Assembly (NCBI GenBank): GCA_028015205.1
Contig: CM051514.1
Location: forward strand, 35,666,150 to 35,730,149
Reading direction: 5' to 3'
DNA length: 64,000 bases
Origin: Mytilisepta virgata
Taxonomy: Eukaryota; Mollusca; Bivalvia; Mytilida; Mytilidae
A program made the position numbers and the translations under genes. The number at the start of each line of letters is the position of its first letter. The first letter of the stretch is position 1. The notes beneath the pieces are model-generated. The model worked only from the letters and a program-made list of their open reading frames with translations. It ran no database searches and was not told where the DNA came from. This document shows positions 48,522-58,676 of this stretch, one piece after another.

Positions 48522-51500
48522 TCGTTGCGTGGGGTATAATTAAATCCAATACATATGTATGTATAATAAAGAAAATGATCTGAAAAGAGTAAACATATGT
48601 CAAATAATACCCCATTCAACATGTATATTAAAAAAATTTTAATTGAATAAATTTAAGCTTATAGCTAGTCTGAGATCCATGATTTTTTAAATAAATTCTT
48701 ACCAAAGGCATTACAGATCAAAATTCAAAATGACAATTCAGCCGTTTGTTATACTGTTATAACAACTTCTGTATTATAGTTTTGTTCATTAAATATAGCA
48801 TTTTTTTTTCAAAAGAATTCATCTAAATTTCTATTAAAATATCATTCATCTACTTCTCTTCATCTGTTTGATTCTGGTTTCTATCAACATACCTTGTACT
48901 TCTGAAAAAAAAAATTAGGACATAAAGGCGATTCTGAAAACATTTATACACATTATGAAAGAAAACAAACTTAAGAGTTATGTAAAATTTTGATTGATTT
49001 TTATTGTTTGCCTGCCTTTTCTCCTAAGATAAGGGGAGTAGTTAAGAAAAATCTTTAACCCTGACACAGTTTCTATGTGTATGTCCAAAGCCATAGACCT
49101 GTATTTTCAATGGCTGTCTTTTGTCCGCTTACATGTGAATGATTATTGAATGGCACTGTTTTTTAGGGAATTTTTGACACGTGTCATCATGGTCTCTTGA
49201 GCAATTCAGCGTTATTATTGCAAAATTTGAATACTGGTTACATAAAGTAAACATATTTTTTTCTTTATCCAATTATCTCTTAAAGGCCTTCAAAAATTGT
49301 TTAGGCAAGTTTACCCTTGAAATAAATGTATTTCTGTCCTAAACTATCTTAAAATTACATGTACATAGTGCCAACAGATTTGTTAAATGAATCTTCATTT
49401 ATATATTAAACTTACTCTTCCACCACCACCTCGATAGTATCTTGGTGGTGACCTACTGTAACTTCTCCCATATCCATATTTCTTGGAATAACCATTTCTA
49501 CTGTCCCTGTATGGCGATCTGTCTCGGCTTCAAAAGTATGTTAAAATATTAGATAAAGAATATGCTATTAATTAGTGTTAATTGCTTCCAAACGAGCTTT
49601 GATTTTTCAGACTAATGCTTTTATGTCTTGGATTTCATAAAAACCTTCCAACAACATATAAACTATTGTTACCCCTATCTAACATACAATTATATAGAGA
49701 ATAATACATGGCAAAATCCGTATCACGTCATATCACCCCGAAGGCCTCTGGCTAGAGGGTTGTTACGGCATGTGATACAGTTTTTGACATGTTTTATATG
49801 CTTTATCATATATTTTAACAGTGATGATGAATCACGTGAACAATATCATTTTAAGGGGTATGATATAGAGGTGATGATATCCATATCATCACAGTAGAAA
49901 ATACAGCCGACAATGTTCCTTCAGTGTCGTATATGCAATTTTCCTTTATTTAGTGATTTAATGATAAATCAGAATACATGACAAAATTGATAAAATCTAT
50001 GTTTTATCACTGTCAATTTGTGCATGAACTCAGTAGATTGACTTCCTTACAAACAGTATGTACAGTAACACATACAATTGTTCATTTGTTTACAAAGCAA
50101 CAAATTTACAACATAATAACGTTTAGTTATTCCTAGATCACTTAACACTTCTTTTTGGAGGACTGAAGATAGATATATAAATTGTTTTGGTTTTTTATGG
50201 TTGTGTTTATTAATTCATCATTATATCTGTAACCTATTTTCCAACATTTTGATCTCGAGCACTGCTGATGAGTTGTCATACAGTGCATCAATTTATTTCG
50301 GTATTTTGTGATAGTTTATTAAGTCAATCTTCTCAAGGATTTAAATTTTCAATACAGCAAATAAAATGTTGTCTGGTTATTCTTGTGGAAAATAAAAAAA
50401 AAAGTGTGCCACCCTGCCACATCCAAAATTTAAAAAAATGGCCTGAGAAGCTAAAGATTAATTTTGTATGGCATCTTCATCACTTTCAGATTTCTACTCA
50501 CCTTCGGCTGCGTGAACTGCAAAAGAAAATTTTAAAAATTCATAATTTTGAATTCAAGCCTCCATGGCAAACTGCCAAATAAAAAAACAAACAATTTCCC
50601 CAGAACCAATGATATTGATGAGATATCTTTATTGTCTTTACTAATACAAGTAAAATCCCATCTCACACACTCATCCCAATGAGGGATGAGTGTGTGAGAT
50701 GGGACTGAGCGATTATTATTATAAAGCAAGACAAAAATCAACAACTTAGAGGTAGAGTCCACACATGTCTCTTTAATTTTGAAAAAATCACCGATTCCCT
50801 CTCTCTTTTATTTACATTTACTAACATATTTCTTTAAAATTTTTATCCAACAAACAATGCATTTTATCTAATGACAAAAGTAAGTAAAAAATCTCCCTTC
50901 AACAGCAGGGCCAGGGGGGTAAATAGTAACCCCCATTCCCTAAATTACAAATATTACTGAGACTCAATGTGAAGTCTTCTACTGAGTTTCTGTACTTACT
51001 ATCTTGATCGTTTGCGAGAATATGGTGATCTGGATCTTGACCTTGAGTACTTGTTATAACTACGGCTTCTTGATCTGAAAAGGAACACAGTATGGTCTGT
51101 TAGATGGCACATAAAAAGAAAGTCTTAAACTGCAACAATATTAACCCTCTATACATTCACCACAGAGTATTTTCATCATCAAGTCAGTTACATGCTATAT
51201 TGTATATATTATATAAACCTAAACCCCAAATGAAGGTTATTACTTACTTTTTAAATAATATTTGATGTATATAAAAGTCATAAATAATTTACTTTGCCAA
51301 ATATCAACTGCATTAAGTCAACATTAATTGGAAGATATTCCAGATAAAATGTACATTTGTATAAAAACAAAGAATATAACTGTCAAGATTTGGTTTCAAA
51401 AATCAGTTTCAGTAAAAAAAATTTATGTTACAAATATACCTTGAATAAGAATATTTGCGTTTATGATGACCCCTTGATCTTGAACGGGATCTTGTTCTTG

Positions 51501-54500
51501 AGTGATCTCTGTATTTTGCTCTGTCTGAATGGTATGACCTACTTCTTGACCTTGAACCATGTTTATGATCCCCATGATCTGATCTAGAATCTGCAGATGC
51601 TGATCCTTCTGAATCGGCCCCTGGTGACCCATGTCTTTCCTGAAAATATAAAACAATTCACACAATGACAATTTTTCCAAACAGTGAATAAAAATGCTAT
51701 ATATAGGGACATGTCCATTGTTATCACAAGAGTGATAATACAGGCATTCTTGTTTTTGTTCTAAAAACTATTGAAATTGAGCAATACATTGGTCATTGTA
51801 AAGTTTGCTGTTTTTGTTTAGCACAGCACATGACAAATGAATTACATGTATTGTATAATGTTCAGTGGCAGCCATCAGGTGCATATCAGGATGACAAAAT
51901 GTTGATATGATATGAATATGATCCCCAATTTGTACTAGACCAACACCGTGAGTGGCATTTTAATCGTGCTAGCTCACCATGCTCATGGGGTAACTGTCTG
52001 CAGAAAAACATATCACTCCACTCAGACATGTTATACTGATACCGAGCCGACCAGTTCTTTGCTCTTACTCCTGAATGCTGCATGCAGGGTTCCCACAAAA
52101 AAAATCTTCTCAATTTCAAGGACTTTACAAGGTGCACGTGCTTTCCAGTGCTTTCTCATGATTTTCAAGGTCACTTTTGTGGTCAAATGTCCCACCATTT
52201 TGTCGGTTTTAAACAAAACAAAACATGCTTAAAAGATGCTGTTACTTAAAACGCTCAAAAGATTACATACAGGAGAAATGCAATATTGCCTTTTGTGTTA
52301 TCCTTTATAAAGCAACAGTAAGGCAATCAAACCATGATTTCTGCAAGGTCACAGTAACAATGCGAAGCGGATTGAAATGATGATTAATGAGAAAAAAACA
52401 AATCGGTAAAATCTCGGTTTTTTCGCTGATTTTTGCGATTTTTGCTAATTTCAAGGACTTTTCAAGGCCTGGAAAATTTGAAATGGAATTCCAGGTCTTT
52501 TCCTGTTTTCCAGGTCGTGTGGGAACCCTGCACATGCTTGGCAGAGAAGCAGAAAATACCAATTTTAATGTCTTTGGTTTGACCCCACCTAGAATCAAAC
52601 CCATAACCATGCGTCCCACTCGAGGCGTGCATGCTACCACATGTATTAGATCAGTGTTTTTTTCCTTCCGCGATCTAACTAATTAAGAAGACTATAAATT
52701 TTCCATACCAAATTATATTTTCTAAACTATATATTTAATTCGGTTAAAAAACACAAAAGAAAAAAACAAAATACAAAAGATTAAAGAAATTCTAAAATTA
52801 CAAAATGAAAACTAACTCCCTTGGTACCAGATTACATGTGCTTATCTATTGTCCTCAGCATACGCATGAGGAGCAGTGTCATTAACCATATGGGTTTAAT
52901 GTGTTAATCACTTCAATTTCATGAACCATTATCAAAATGACAGATATAACATCCCCACCCAATTAATAAATTTATTAAATTTCTCACTGGTCACTGAAAT
53001 CGATCCAGAGAAACGTATAAATGCAACAATAGATATAATATTTCATTTTGTATCATAATAATTAAAACAACAAAATATATTCGTTTTTAAAAGTTCCCAA
53101 ACTAAAAAAACCAAAAACTTGACAGCAAAAAAACACTTGTATTTAAAAAGAATTTTCACCGAGAAAACCATTTGGAAAAACCAAGTGTTGCTGAACTGTG
53201 TTGTACTATACAAGAGGACTGTAGTGGTGAAATATCATTGATATATTACTTTAGGTTTCTGAGAAATGGAGATTAACACAAAACTTAGCTGAATCGGGAC
53301 ATACACATCTAATCTCACTTCTGATGACAAATTTGTGTTGCTCTGAGCATCATACTATTATTTGTCTAAGTAGGACAGATTTATAGGGGTTTTGAAAAAT
53401 TCTACACTTTAAAGTTTAAAGAAAGAAAAACACAGGATGTGTATGACAATCCTTGCTTCCTCCCGTATGTGTAATTGAAAAACGATTAAATGATAAAATA
53501 TAGCACATGTAATCGTAAATAATTGAAACTGATAAAAAAATAGCATGCAAAACATACATATATATATAAAATCAACAAAATTCCTGCAAATATTTCTTCA
53601 GTCAATATTAAAAATTTTATTTAAATTAATGTAAAATTTATTATACAGATGGTTGCGAAACAATTTTCACACACACTTAAGGATGATCGCTGGTCTAATA
53701 GGAAATAAATATGATTTGAAATAGGTGTTTTAGTATGAGAGAACATATGAATAGTAAACAAATAAGCAAGAAAAAAATATAGGTTCATGTGCTCATTTTA
53801 GAGCTATAAGGTCTTGAAAATTTGCAACAAATGGGTTTTCTCTGGATTTTTCATTGTCTTTGCATTGACAACTTCAGTCTCTCAAAGATGTATGAAAAAA
53901 TAAAAAGGATTTCATAAAATTTTGTCAAATACCATTTTAAGGTATATATGATTGAATTATAAAAGAAAAAGTGGGGGTTCATGGGCAAAAAATTTCATGT
54001 TTAAGAAAAAGAAAAAACCCGAGGATTCCGAAAATCTGACAAAAAGACCAAAACATGACCAGCGAGCATCCTTAATATAGAGAATGTATCCAGACAATTC
54101 TCACATTATTAATAAATTGTCATTGGCCGTTTGTTGTTCACATGCTCTTAAGCTTTTTCGGACAATTCAATTTCTTTCACCCATATAGAGTTTTGAGCTG
54201 GTTCTCCTTTTATTTGGAGATGAGTTTCAATCATAATCATGTACACGATATATGTCTTGAAGAAACCTGTTGGAAATAAAATTCGGAAAAAAATTCGTAG
54301 CATAATATTGTATTTGGAATTGCCAGAAAAGGTGAAACACTGACTTCGCAAGTTTTTCCATAATGATTGATGTTGTACCTGTTGAAATAGATGATGACTT
54401 GGAAGAGTTAAATATAATTGTCTTCTTTTAATTACATTTGTAGTTGTAAGCCAAACAACTGTAACTAAATACATAAAATACTATACTAAAAATTATATTT

Positions 54501-57307
54501 GTTTCTAATTCCAATCCCACAGTGCCTGTGCAATCATTCGAATTTGGAATGTTTGACAGTTCCTTTGCACAGGGCTCGGCCTGGAAGACACAGAGATGGA
54601 GAAGTGACTTCTTCTGAGGCTGACAAAGAGAAGCGGAAAGAGACAGGGAGAAGTCATTACGCCACATTCCAAAGCACCGATCAGCACTATGATTATGTTT
54701 TTGTTTAAAGAGCTAGTCTTATTCTAATTTTTTAAATTTTTTTTTTTAAGAAATTCAGATTCATTTTCTGATTTACAGTTCAACTGGGTTAAGGCAAATA
54801 AAACTTGCATGCCTTCTAAGCCACTCTACAAAATGTGTATGACAGAGTCAACATAAAGAAGTTCATGAAATCTAATCATTACTTCATTCACAGTATCTTT
54901 CTCAGGTTTTTTCTCAGTGTCACTACGGTCCGGGTCATCTAAATTATTGTTATTCCGGTCCAACTTACATGTACCGTGGTCCGAGTTTACCCATATTTTT
55001 CTTATTAGATTATTTCCCTTTGTTTATTGATTGAAAAAATGGCAGCATTGACTTATTTTCATTACATGAACTGGAATTTCCTTAAAATAAAGGCCGTCAT
55101 ATAGGCGATTTCGACCATTAAAATGGATCAGACGAGTAACTAAATTTATAGTCAACTCAAACTTCGCTTTTGATACGAGTTAGGCGACTTGACAATTTTC
55201 AGGGGGACTTCCAACTTCGCTTTCGACACGGTGGGAGAAGTGAAACAATACAAGGTGACTTCTTTGCCCTGTTTGCAGATAAACTCATTGTTTTTATTAT
55301 CAATCTTGTAGCGTATAAATTCACACATACATTTGTACATACAGTCATGAATGTAAATGGACCTTCAGGGACTGCGTCATTTTGTAGCGGGACTATTCAC
55401 ATATCCATAACATGTAAATGGACGAACATGCAGGAACATATTAGCTCAACAATTTGCACATACAATCTTTACCATTAAATCTACTTACACATGTTACAGG
55501 AGTTGCTCTCTTCTGACAACATAAACAGAGAAAATTAACAGTACTTACTAAGTAAATAAATGGCAAAGTTTCAATAACCACTGGGTTGAAAGTTCAGCAC
55601 ATGAACTCTATCCAAATATCCATAAACAATACGAATGTTTACGTTACCTTGTTTTTGGGATTTTATAAATTCTTCTATAAACTTATAGAGAATGAACATT
55701 TAAAAGCCTTATCAATATCTCGAATATATATTAATTCTATGCATGAAGAATAAAGTCGTCATTATGAAATTGTTCTGAGTTGGAATGAATTTAATTTTTG
55801 TTCCACCAATATAAATGGAACAGACAGAAATTTCAATGAAAACTAATCCAACATTGTCAAAATCTCTAGTGAAGAAGAAAACATCTATAAAAATGGACAT
55901 GATGGAATAATCTCTGTTTATAAATCCATCTGCATCTTTAACTATAGTAATAAGAGTAGTTTTGAAGCAATTTATTGGTGTATAAATATTCACCCTTTCA
56001 CCGACGAGTCCTGGTTTACCGAGATTGTCACATAGGTTTTATATTTCCAGCTCTTGGAGTGAACATCAAGAGTTATCTTTCTTATATTTTTATATCCTGG
56101 ATAGAGAGAAAACAATGGCAGATCTTTCACAAAAAAAACCTTGAAAAAGGTCAAACTTGACAGTCAATGATCACCAGAGCGTTTGTAATATATACTTATA
56201 TATTCATAATCAAGCGCGTAAAAGACAAAGACTCCGTTTTGCGTTCGGATAACTTCCTTTAGACACAAAATTACATACTGCCGATTTTTTTTACTGTAAC
56301 ATCTTTGAAAGCATAGAAATGACCTATTTGGGTTTAGAGCGTAATTTGAGTACAAAAAATCGTAGAAACTACGCCAAAATCATAGTGGTAAACAGGTCTG
56401 AAGATTGGATTCCAGGAAAGTATCTTTTTCGTATCAAACGTGCCGAATTTGTCCAAAATTGATTGAAATGGATGGATAAATACTGTTTAATGTCAAGTGG
56501 CAACCAGGTGCATATCAGGAAGAGAACATTTTGATAGGACAATGAATATGATCCCTGCTTTGTACTAGACCGACACGCTGAGCCAGATTTTTAATGTGCT
56601 AGCTCCTGACGTAACTTTCAACAGGAAGACATGTCTCCCTACTCGGACACATTATACAGACTCCGAGCCGACCAGTTGATCTTTGCTCTTACTCCTAGAT
56701 GCTGCGTGCTTGGCGGAGAGGCAGCAAATACAAATTTTAATGTCTTTAGTTTGATCCGGCCGAAAACAAGCACACAGACCTATAATTTTTTTTTTACTCT
56801 TTATTTAAGTTCCTTTATTAAGCCACTATCAATATTTACCAGTGTTATGAAAAGCTTGTTCTTTTGAAACTGAGCAGCGAACATCCTTAACTTTAATTAT
56901 GTTAAAATTTTGTTTAAAAGTACTCAAATGACAATATGCATTTCAGCATAAACTGAGTTGCTCCCCTTTAAAAGTAAAAACGCATTGTACATTTGTGTAG
57001 CCAATGACAATGTAGGTTATAACTACATCATGTATATTACTTTGCATTAATGATATATTCATTCCAAATAAAACAGAGGGAAGCAAAAGTATAACATAAA
57101 ATTATTATGGAGACAAAATTTCCATCAGAAATTTAAATTATTCTAAAATAGTATTGTTAGTATCTGAGCCTGATCTGCATAGCATGTCATGCGGCGGCGC
57201 GGTGATAAAACATTCTTAGAGTGGAATTTTATTAAGTATAAACTTTGTGTCTAATTTATTTCACCAGTATCAATTAAATCGAATGTTACCTCGTGATCAG
57301 AACTCAT
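34850..57307 (-). CDS. TRA2: Transformer-2 (TRA2) splicing regulator, 13 coding exons
   Basis: Exons joined by GT-AG sites, all in phase: 57307-57290, 51639-51440, 51074-51000, 50516-50502, 49527-49416, 48901-48893, 46730-46686, 42494-42366, 41263-41204, 40620-40505, 39680-39666, 39120-39023 and 34887-34859. They encode 306 residues: start MSSDHE, RS1 rich in SRSRSR, the pre-RRM block [13 protein letters not shown], an RRM with RNP2 CLGVFGLSL and RNP1 SRGFSFIYF, the TRA2 linker [13 protein letters not shown], and an RS2 ending [16 protein letters not shown]2 is a nuclear SR-like protein that binds GAA-rich RNA and promotes exon inclusion; vertebrate and insect TRA2 regulate their own splicing. 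Human TRA2B is about 288 residues. The last exon (RCEEIEASS then TGA) and the 9-nt exon are the least certain. Introns are full of repeats. Confidence 0.93.
35395..35720 (-). promoter_or_regulatory. GAA/AGAA-rich tract in the last TRA2 intron
   Basis: On the TRA2-sense strand this interval is dense in GAAG, AGAA and GAAGA motifs (plus strand: repeated CTTC/TTTCTTC). GAA-rich RNA is the known TRA2 binding preference, so self-binding is possible; simple-sequence drift is an alternative. Confidence 0.4.
38059..38503. mobile_element. 445-bp MITE (CAGGGTTCCCAC termini), copy 1
   Basis: Termini CAGGGTTCCCAC and GTGGGAACCCTG with the 6-bp duplication TATGAT on both sides (38053-38058, 38504-38509). 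Closely matches 52085-52530. In the last TRA2 intron. Confidence 0.85.
39023..39120 (-). CDS. TRA2: TRA2 coding exon 12 (RS2)
   Basis: Acceptor GTATTTCAG, donor GTAAGT; 98 nt encoding [20 protein letters not shown] then YSP, the typical TRA2 C-terminal RS domain. Confidence 0.93.
39666..39680 (-). CDS. TRA2: TRA2 coding exon 11, 15-nt microexon
   Basis: Acceptor CATTACACAG, donor GTATGG; keeps the frame between exons 10 and 12 (TPPRER). Confidence 0.85.
40505..40620 (-). CDS. TRA2: TRA2 coding exon 10 (RRM end and linker)
   Basis: Acceptor GATCAACAG, donor GTAAGT; 116 nt with [16 protein letters not shown] and [14 protein letters not shown]. Confidence 0.95.
41204..41263 (-). CDS. TRA2: TRA2 coding exon 9 (RRM, RNP1)
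   Basis: Acceptor TTTTTTTAG, donor GTAAGT; 60 nt encoding [20 protein letters not shown] with the aromatic RNP1 core. Confidence 0.95.
41725..42080 (-). mobile_element. tRNA-derived SINE family 1, antisense, full length
   Basis: Read on the minus strand: head CCTCGGTGGTCTTGTGGTAG, B box GGTTCGATCCC, body, tail GCCACTGGACGTTAAACAAT and a GATG-type repeat end. In the TRA2 intron between exons 9 and 8. Confidence 0.85.
42366..42494 (-). CDS. TRA2: TRA2 coding exon 8 (RRM, RNP2)
   Basis: Acceptor TTTAACAG, donor GTATAC; 129 nt with [20 protein letters not shown], the first beta strand and helix of the RRM. Confidence 0.95.
44598..45390. repeat. 261-bp tandem repeat, 3 copies
   Basis: AATTTTGGACCCCGATTTGG recurs at about 44600, 44861 and 45122, with AACTGGGCCCATAATAAAAA in each unit. 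Copies are nearly identical. Confidence 0.85.
45391..45860. repeat. About 162-bp tandem repeat, 3 copies
   Basis: CTAAACTGTTGGGACCAAAA recurs at about 45414, 45577 and 45737, each followed by CCCAACCTTCCTTTTGTGGT. A GAC/ACG microsatellite follows at about 45871-45908. Confidence 0.85.
46686..46730 (-). CDS. TRA2: TRA2 coding exon 7
   Basis: Acceptor TTAATTTCAG, donor GTATGT; 45 nt encoding [15 protein letters not shown], nearly identical to the segment before the RRM in animal TRA2. Confidence 0.92.
46930..47965. repeat. 169-bp tandem repeat, 6 copies
   Basis: AAGTTCAAAGGGG recurs at about 46937, 47106, 47275, 47444, 47613 and 47782; each unit holds CCTGTCGATATGCACA (some copies TCTTGTCG) and GTTTGAGAGGAGTTG. 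Spurious ORFs repeat with the same period. Confidence 0.9.
47966..48540. repeat. Related array of about 168-bp units bounded by CCGCAAC...GTTGCG hairpin ends
   Basis: TATACCCTCCGCAACTCGTT...GGGGTATA occurs at about 47974-48003 and 48503-48538, each after a GACGGACGGAC-type run. Between them, AAAGTATGCACATCTA recurs at about 48012, 48180 and 48348. Each TATACCC...GGGTATA end is itself a hairpin. Confidence 0.8.
48893..48901 (-). CDS. TRA2: TRA2 coding exon 6, candidate 9-nt microexon
   Basis: AAGTACAAG between TTTTTTTTTCAG and GTATGT. Phase-neutral, adding KYK; it may be alternative. Confidence 0.5.
49416..49527 (-). CDS. TRA2: TRA2 coding exon 5 (RS1, Gly-rich end)
   Basis: Acceptor CTTTTGAAG, donor GTAAGT; 112 nt, phase 2 in. 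Encodes [11 protein letters not shown]...YYRGGGGR. Confidence 0.85.
49735..49945. repeat. Dispersed repeat, inverted copy of 22600-22850
   Basis: Contains GGTGATGATATCCATATCAT and CAATGTTCCTTCAGTGTCGT, matching the complement of the copy in the claudin-like gene intron. Confidence 0.6.
50502..50516 (-). CDS. TRA2: TRA2 coding exon 4, 15-nt microexon
   Basis: Acceptor TTTCTTTTGCAG, donor GTGAGT. Adds YSRSR in frame between exons 3 and 5. Confidence 0.8.
50657..50703. repeat. Perfect 21-bp hairpin with 5-nt loop
   Basis: CCCATCTCACACACTCATCC(C) pairs exactly with 50683-50703; the loop is AATGA. In the TRA2 intron just upstream of microexon 4. Confidence 0.9.
51000..51074 (-). CDS. TRA2: TRA2 coding exon 3 (RS1)
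   Basis: Acceptor CCTTTTCAG, donor GTAAGT; 75 nt encoding [20 protein letters not shown]. Confidence 0.9.
51440..51639 (-). CDS. TRA2: TRA2 coding exon 2 (RS1)
   Basis: Acceptor ATATTTTCAG, donor GTATAT; 200 nt, phase 0 in and 2 out. Encodes [12 protein letters not shown]... through [16 protein letters not shown]. Confidence 0.9.
51840..52640 (-). mobile_element. SINE family 1, antisense, split by a MITE
   Basis: Body and tail at 51840-52084 and head with B-box remnant at 52531-52640; the two halves join at the CATGCTTGG site when the 52085-52530 insertion is removed. Confidence 0.8.
52085..52530. mobile_element. 446-bp MITE (CAGGGTTCCCAC termini), copy 2
   Basis: Same termini and body as 38059-38503. 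Flanks are TGCATG (52079-52084) and CACATG (52531-52536), both explicable from a CGCGTG target by CpG decay, as the intact SINE copies read GCGTGCTTGG here. Confidence 0.85.
53170..53290 (-). repeat. Single monomer of the 146-bp repeat of 7724-8270
   Basis: Minus-strand reading gives AAACCTAAAGTAATATATCA and TACAGTCCTCTTGTATAGTA, the same unit as the 7.7-kb array. Confidence 0.75.
54499..54708 (+). other. Unassigned coding-like frame, antisense in TRA2 intron 1
   Basis: The frame includes [20 protein letters not shown] and ends HYDYVFV; an acceptor-like CCAATCCCACAG precedes it at about 54520. It could be an exon of an unrecognised plus-strand gene or chance. No homology recognised. Confidence 0.25.
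54883..54938 (-). other. TRA2: Candidate TRA2 poison exon in intron 1
   Basis: 56 nt between acceptor-like ATAATTTAG and donor-like GTAATG. Not a multiple of three, and in the exon 1 phase it reads into TGA. It is purine-rich with GAGAAA/GAAAGA. The position between exon 1 and exon 2 matches the autoregulatory poison exon of vertebrate TRA2 genes, but the splice sites are only moderate. Confidence 0.3.
56480..56765 (-). mobile_element. SINE family 1, antisense, head-truncated
   Basis: Body landmarks match 41725-42080, but similarity stops at TTTGATCCGGCCG (56761); the tRNA head is missing. In TRA2 intron 1. Confidence 0.75.
57290..57307 (-). CDS. TRA2: TRA2 coding exon 1
   Basis: ATG at 57307-57305, six codons, donor GTAACA, phase 0. 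The preceding purine-rich leader (GTGGTGAAGAAGATACAC) looks like 5'UTR with GAA motifs. Confidence 0.85.
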
Positions 57308-57380
57308 TTTATGTGTATCTTCTTCACCACCAGTTCACTGCGTCTTTTGTGCGTACAAAAATGGCGACAGATTAATTAAA
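57308..57380 (-). promoter_or_regulatory. TRA2: TRA2 5'UTR and proximal promoter
   Basis: Sequence immediately upstream of the TRA2 ATG. No TATA box is evident; the transcription start was not determined. Confidence 0.35.
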
Positions 57381-57940
57381 ATTTAAAACAAGTACGCAAG
57401 CGCCGGAAAAATCCGGGGTCTTTGGTTAATACTATTTTTATTTGAAATTAGTGTCACCACGCAAGCATTTAATTATCCTTGCACCAGGTTAATCCTCTTG
57501 ATCTCATGCAAAGAACACATGCTGGCCAGAGAAAATTTAATTAAATTTGTATTATTAAATAACAATTGTGTTATTTGACTGTACATTAATTTATATTTAT
57601 ATTGATATATTTTTATTATTATTAGGGGCATTTATGAGATACTGGTAAAGAATCAACCAAATAGAAAAGAATAAACTAATTGGATGAATGAACACTTTAT
57701 TTGCAAAAGCACACAATTACTGTATAATTATAAGGAATAGCAGAGAACAATTTCATTAATTTAATTGACCCAATTTAACTATAGTATATCATGTATACCA
57801 AGGACGTATAACTAACATATATATATATGTCCTTGTGTATACAAAACAATTCATTCATTTGTGGCATTATGATAGACCGACTTTTCTAAGCAGCATTGAT
57901 AAAATTACATAGATTAATTGTGAGAGATTTTACTTCAGTT

Positions 57941-58291
57941 TCAAGTTTGTGACGACTTGGCCAGGAACAAAAATATTTTGGAAGAAGATTTGTCCATTAT
58001 AATGATCTGTTTTCCGGACAAACTAAAAGAAAATGGTAACCATCCTCTATTACATACATGTACATTCACATTACAACAAACACACAACCGATTTTCTCTG
58101 ACAGTATTATTGTATATATTCAACAAATTCAATATATTCAACTTAAGAGATCCACTACATAATTTAATCAACAAATTTACATTACGGTTGTGATTTAGGT
58201 AACTTCCAATATAAAATTCTGATTTATACACACAATTTATTAAATGCCTGTAAAGCTGATGACCATTTTTGGAGATATTGGTTTTTGACAC
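57941..58291 (-). pseudogene. LINE ORF2 C-terminal fragment, decayed
   Basis: SGSLKLNILNLLNIYNNTVR then ENRLCVCCNVN matches the terminal zinc-knuckle region of non-LTR ORF2 proteins, as at 20395-20976 but of another lineage. The frame is lost soon after. The LINE 3' tail probably lies at about 57690-57940. Confidence 0.6.
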
Positions 58292-58365
58292 GTGTTTTCA
58301 CAAATTAGAAGAAATATCACTAAAAGATGCTGTTCTAGCCATATGAACTAATAGTCAAGTTCACC

Positions 58366-58676
58366 GGGTCGCGTTCAAATATCCATAACAGCTAGGCTAG
58401 CTGCTATGCCCTAGATATCTATCTATGTTGAACGATATGCTATGTAGCTACTGGTAAGCCTAGTTAAACTGTGTCGATATCAATAAAATATAGAAAAAAA
58501 AATACTCCTATTACTGCTAGGACATCGCGCCAGAGTTTGTACAAATCTTGTACGCTTGCTAAAATGATAGATTTAATAGCTAGCTAGCATGAATTTTTCG
58601 CACGTATAACAGCTATGCTAGCTATGGTTTAAAAATTGCAAAAAGCTATCTAGCAGCTACGACGCTGAACGCACCC
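58366..58676. mobile_element. TIR element rich in AGCTAG motifs
   Basis: Inverted termini GGGTCGCGTTCA and TGAACGCACCC; inside, AGCTAGCTAG, AACAGCTATG and CTAGCTGCTATG motifs recur in both orientations. Non-coding. Confidence 0.55.
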
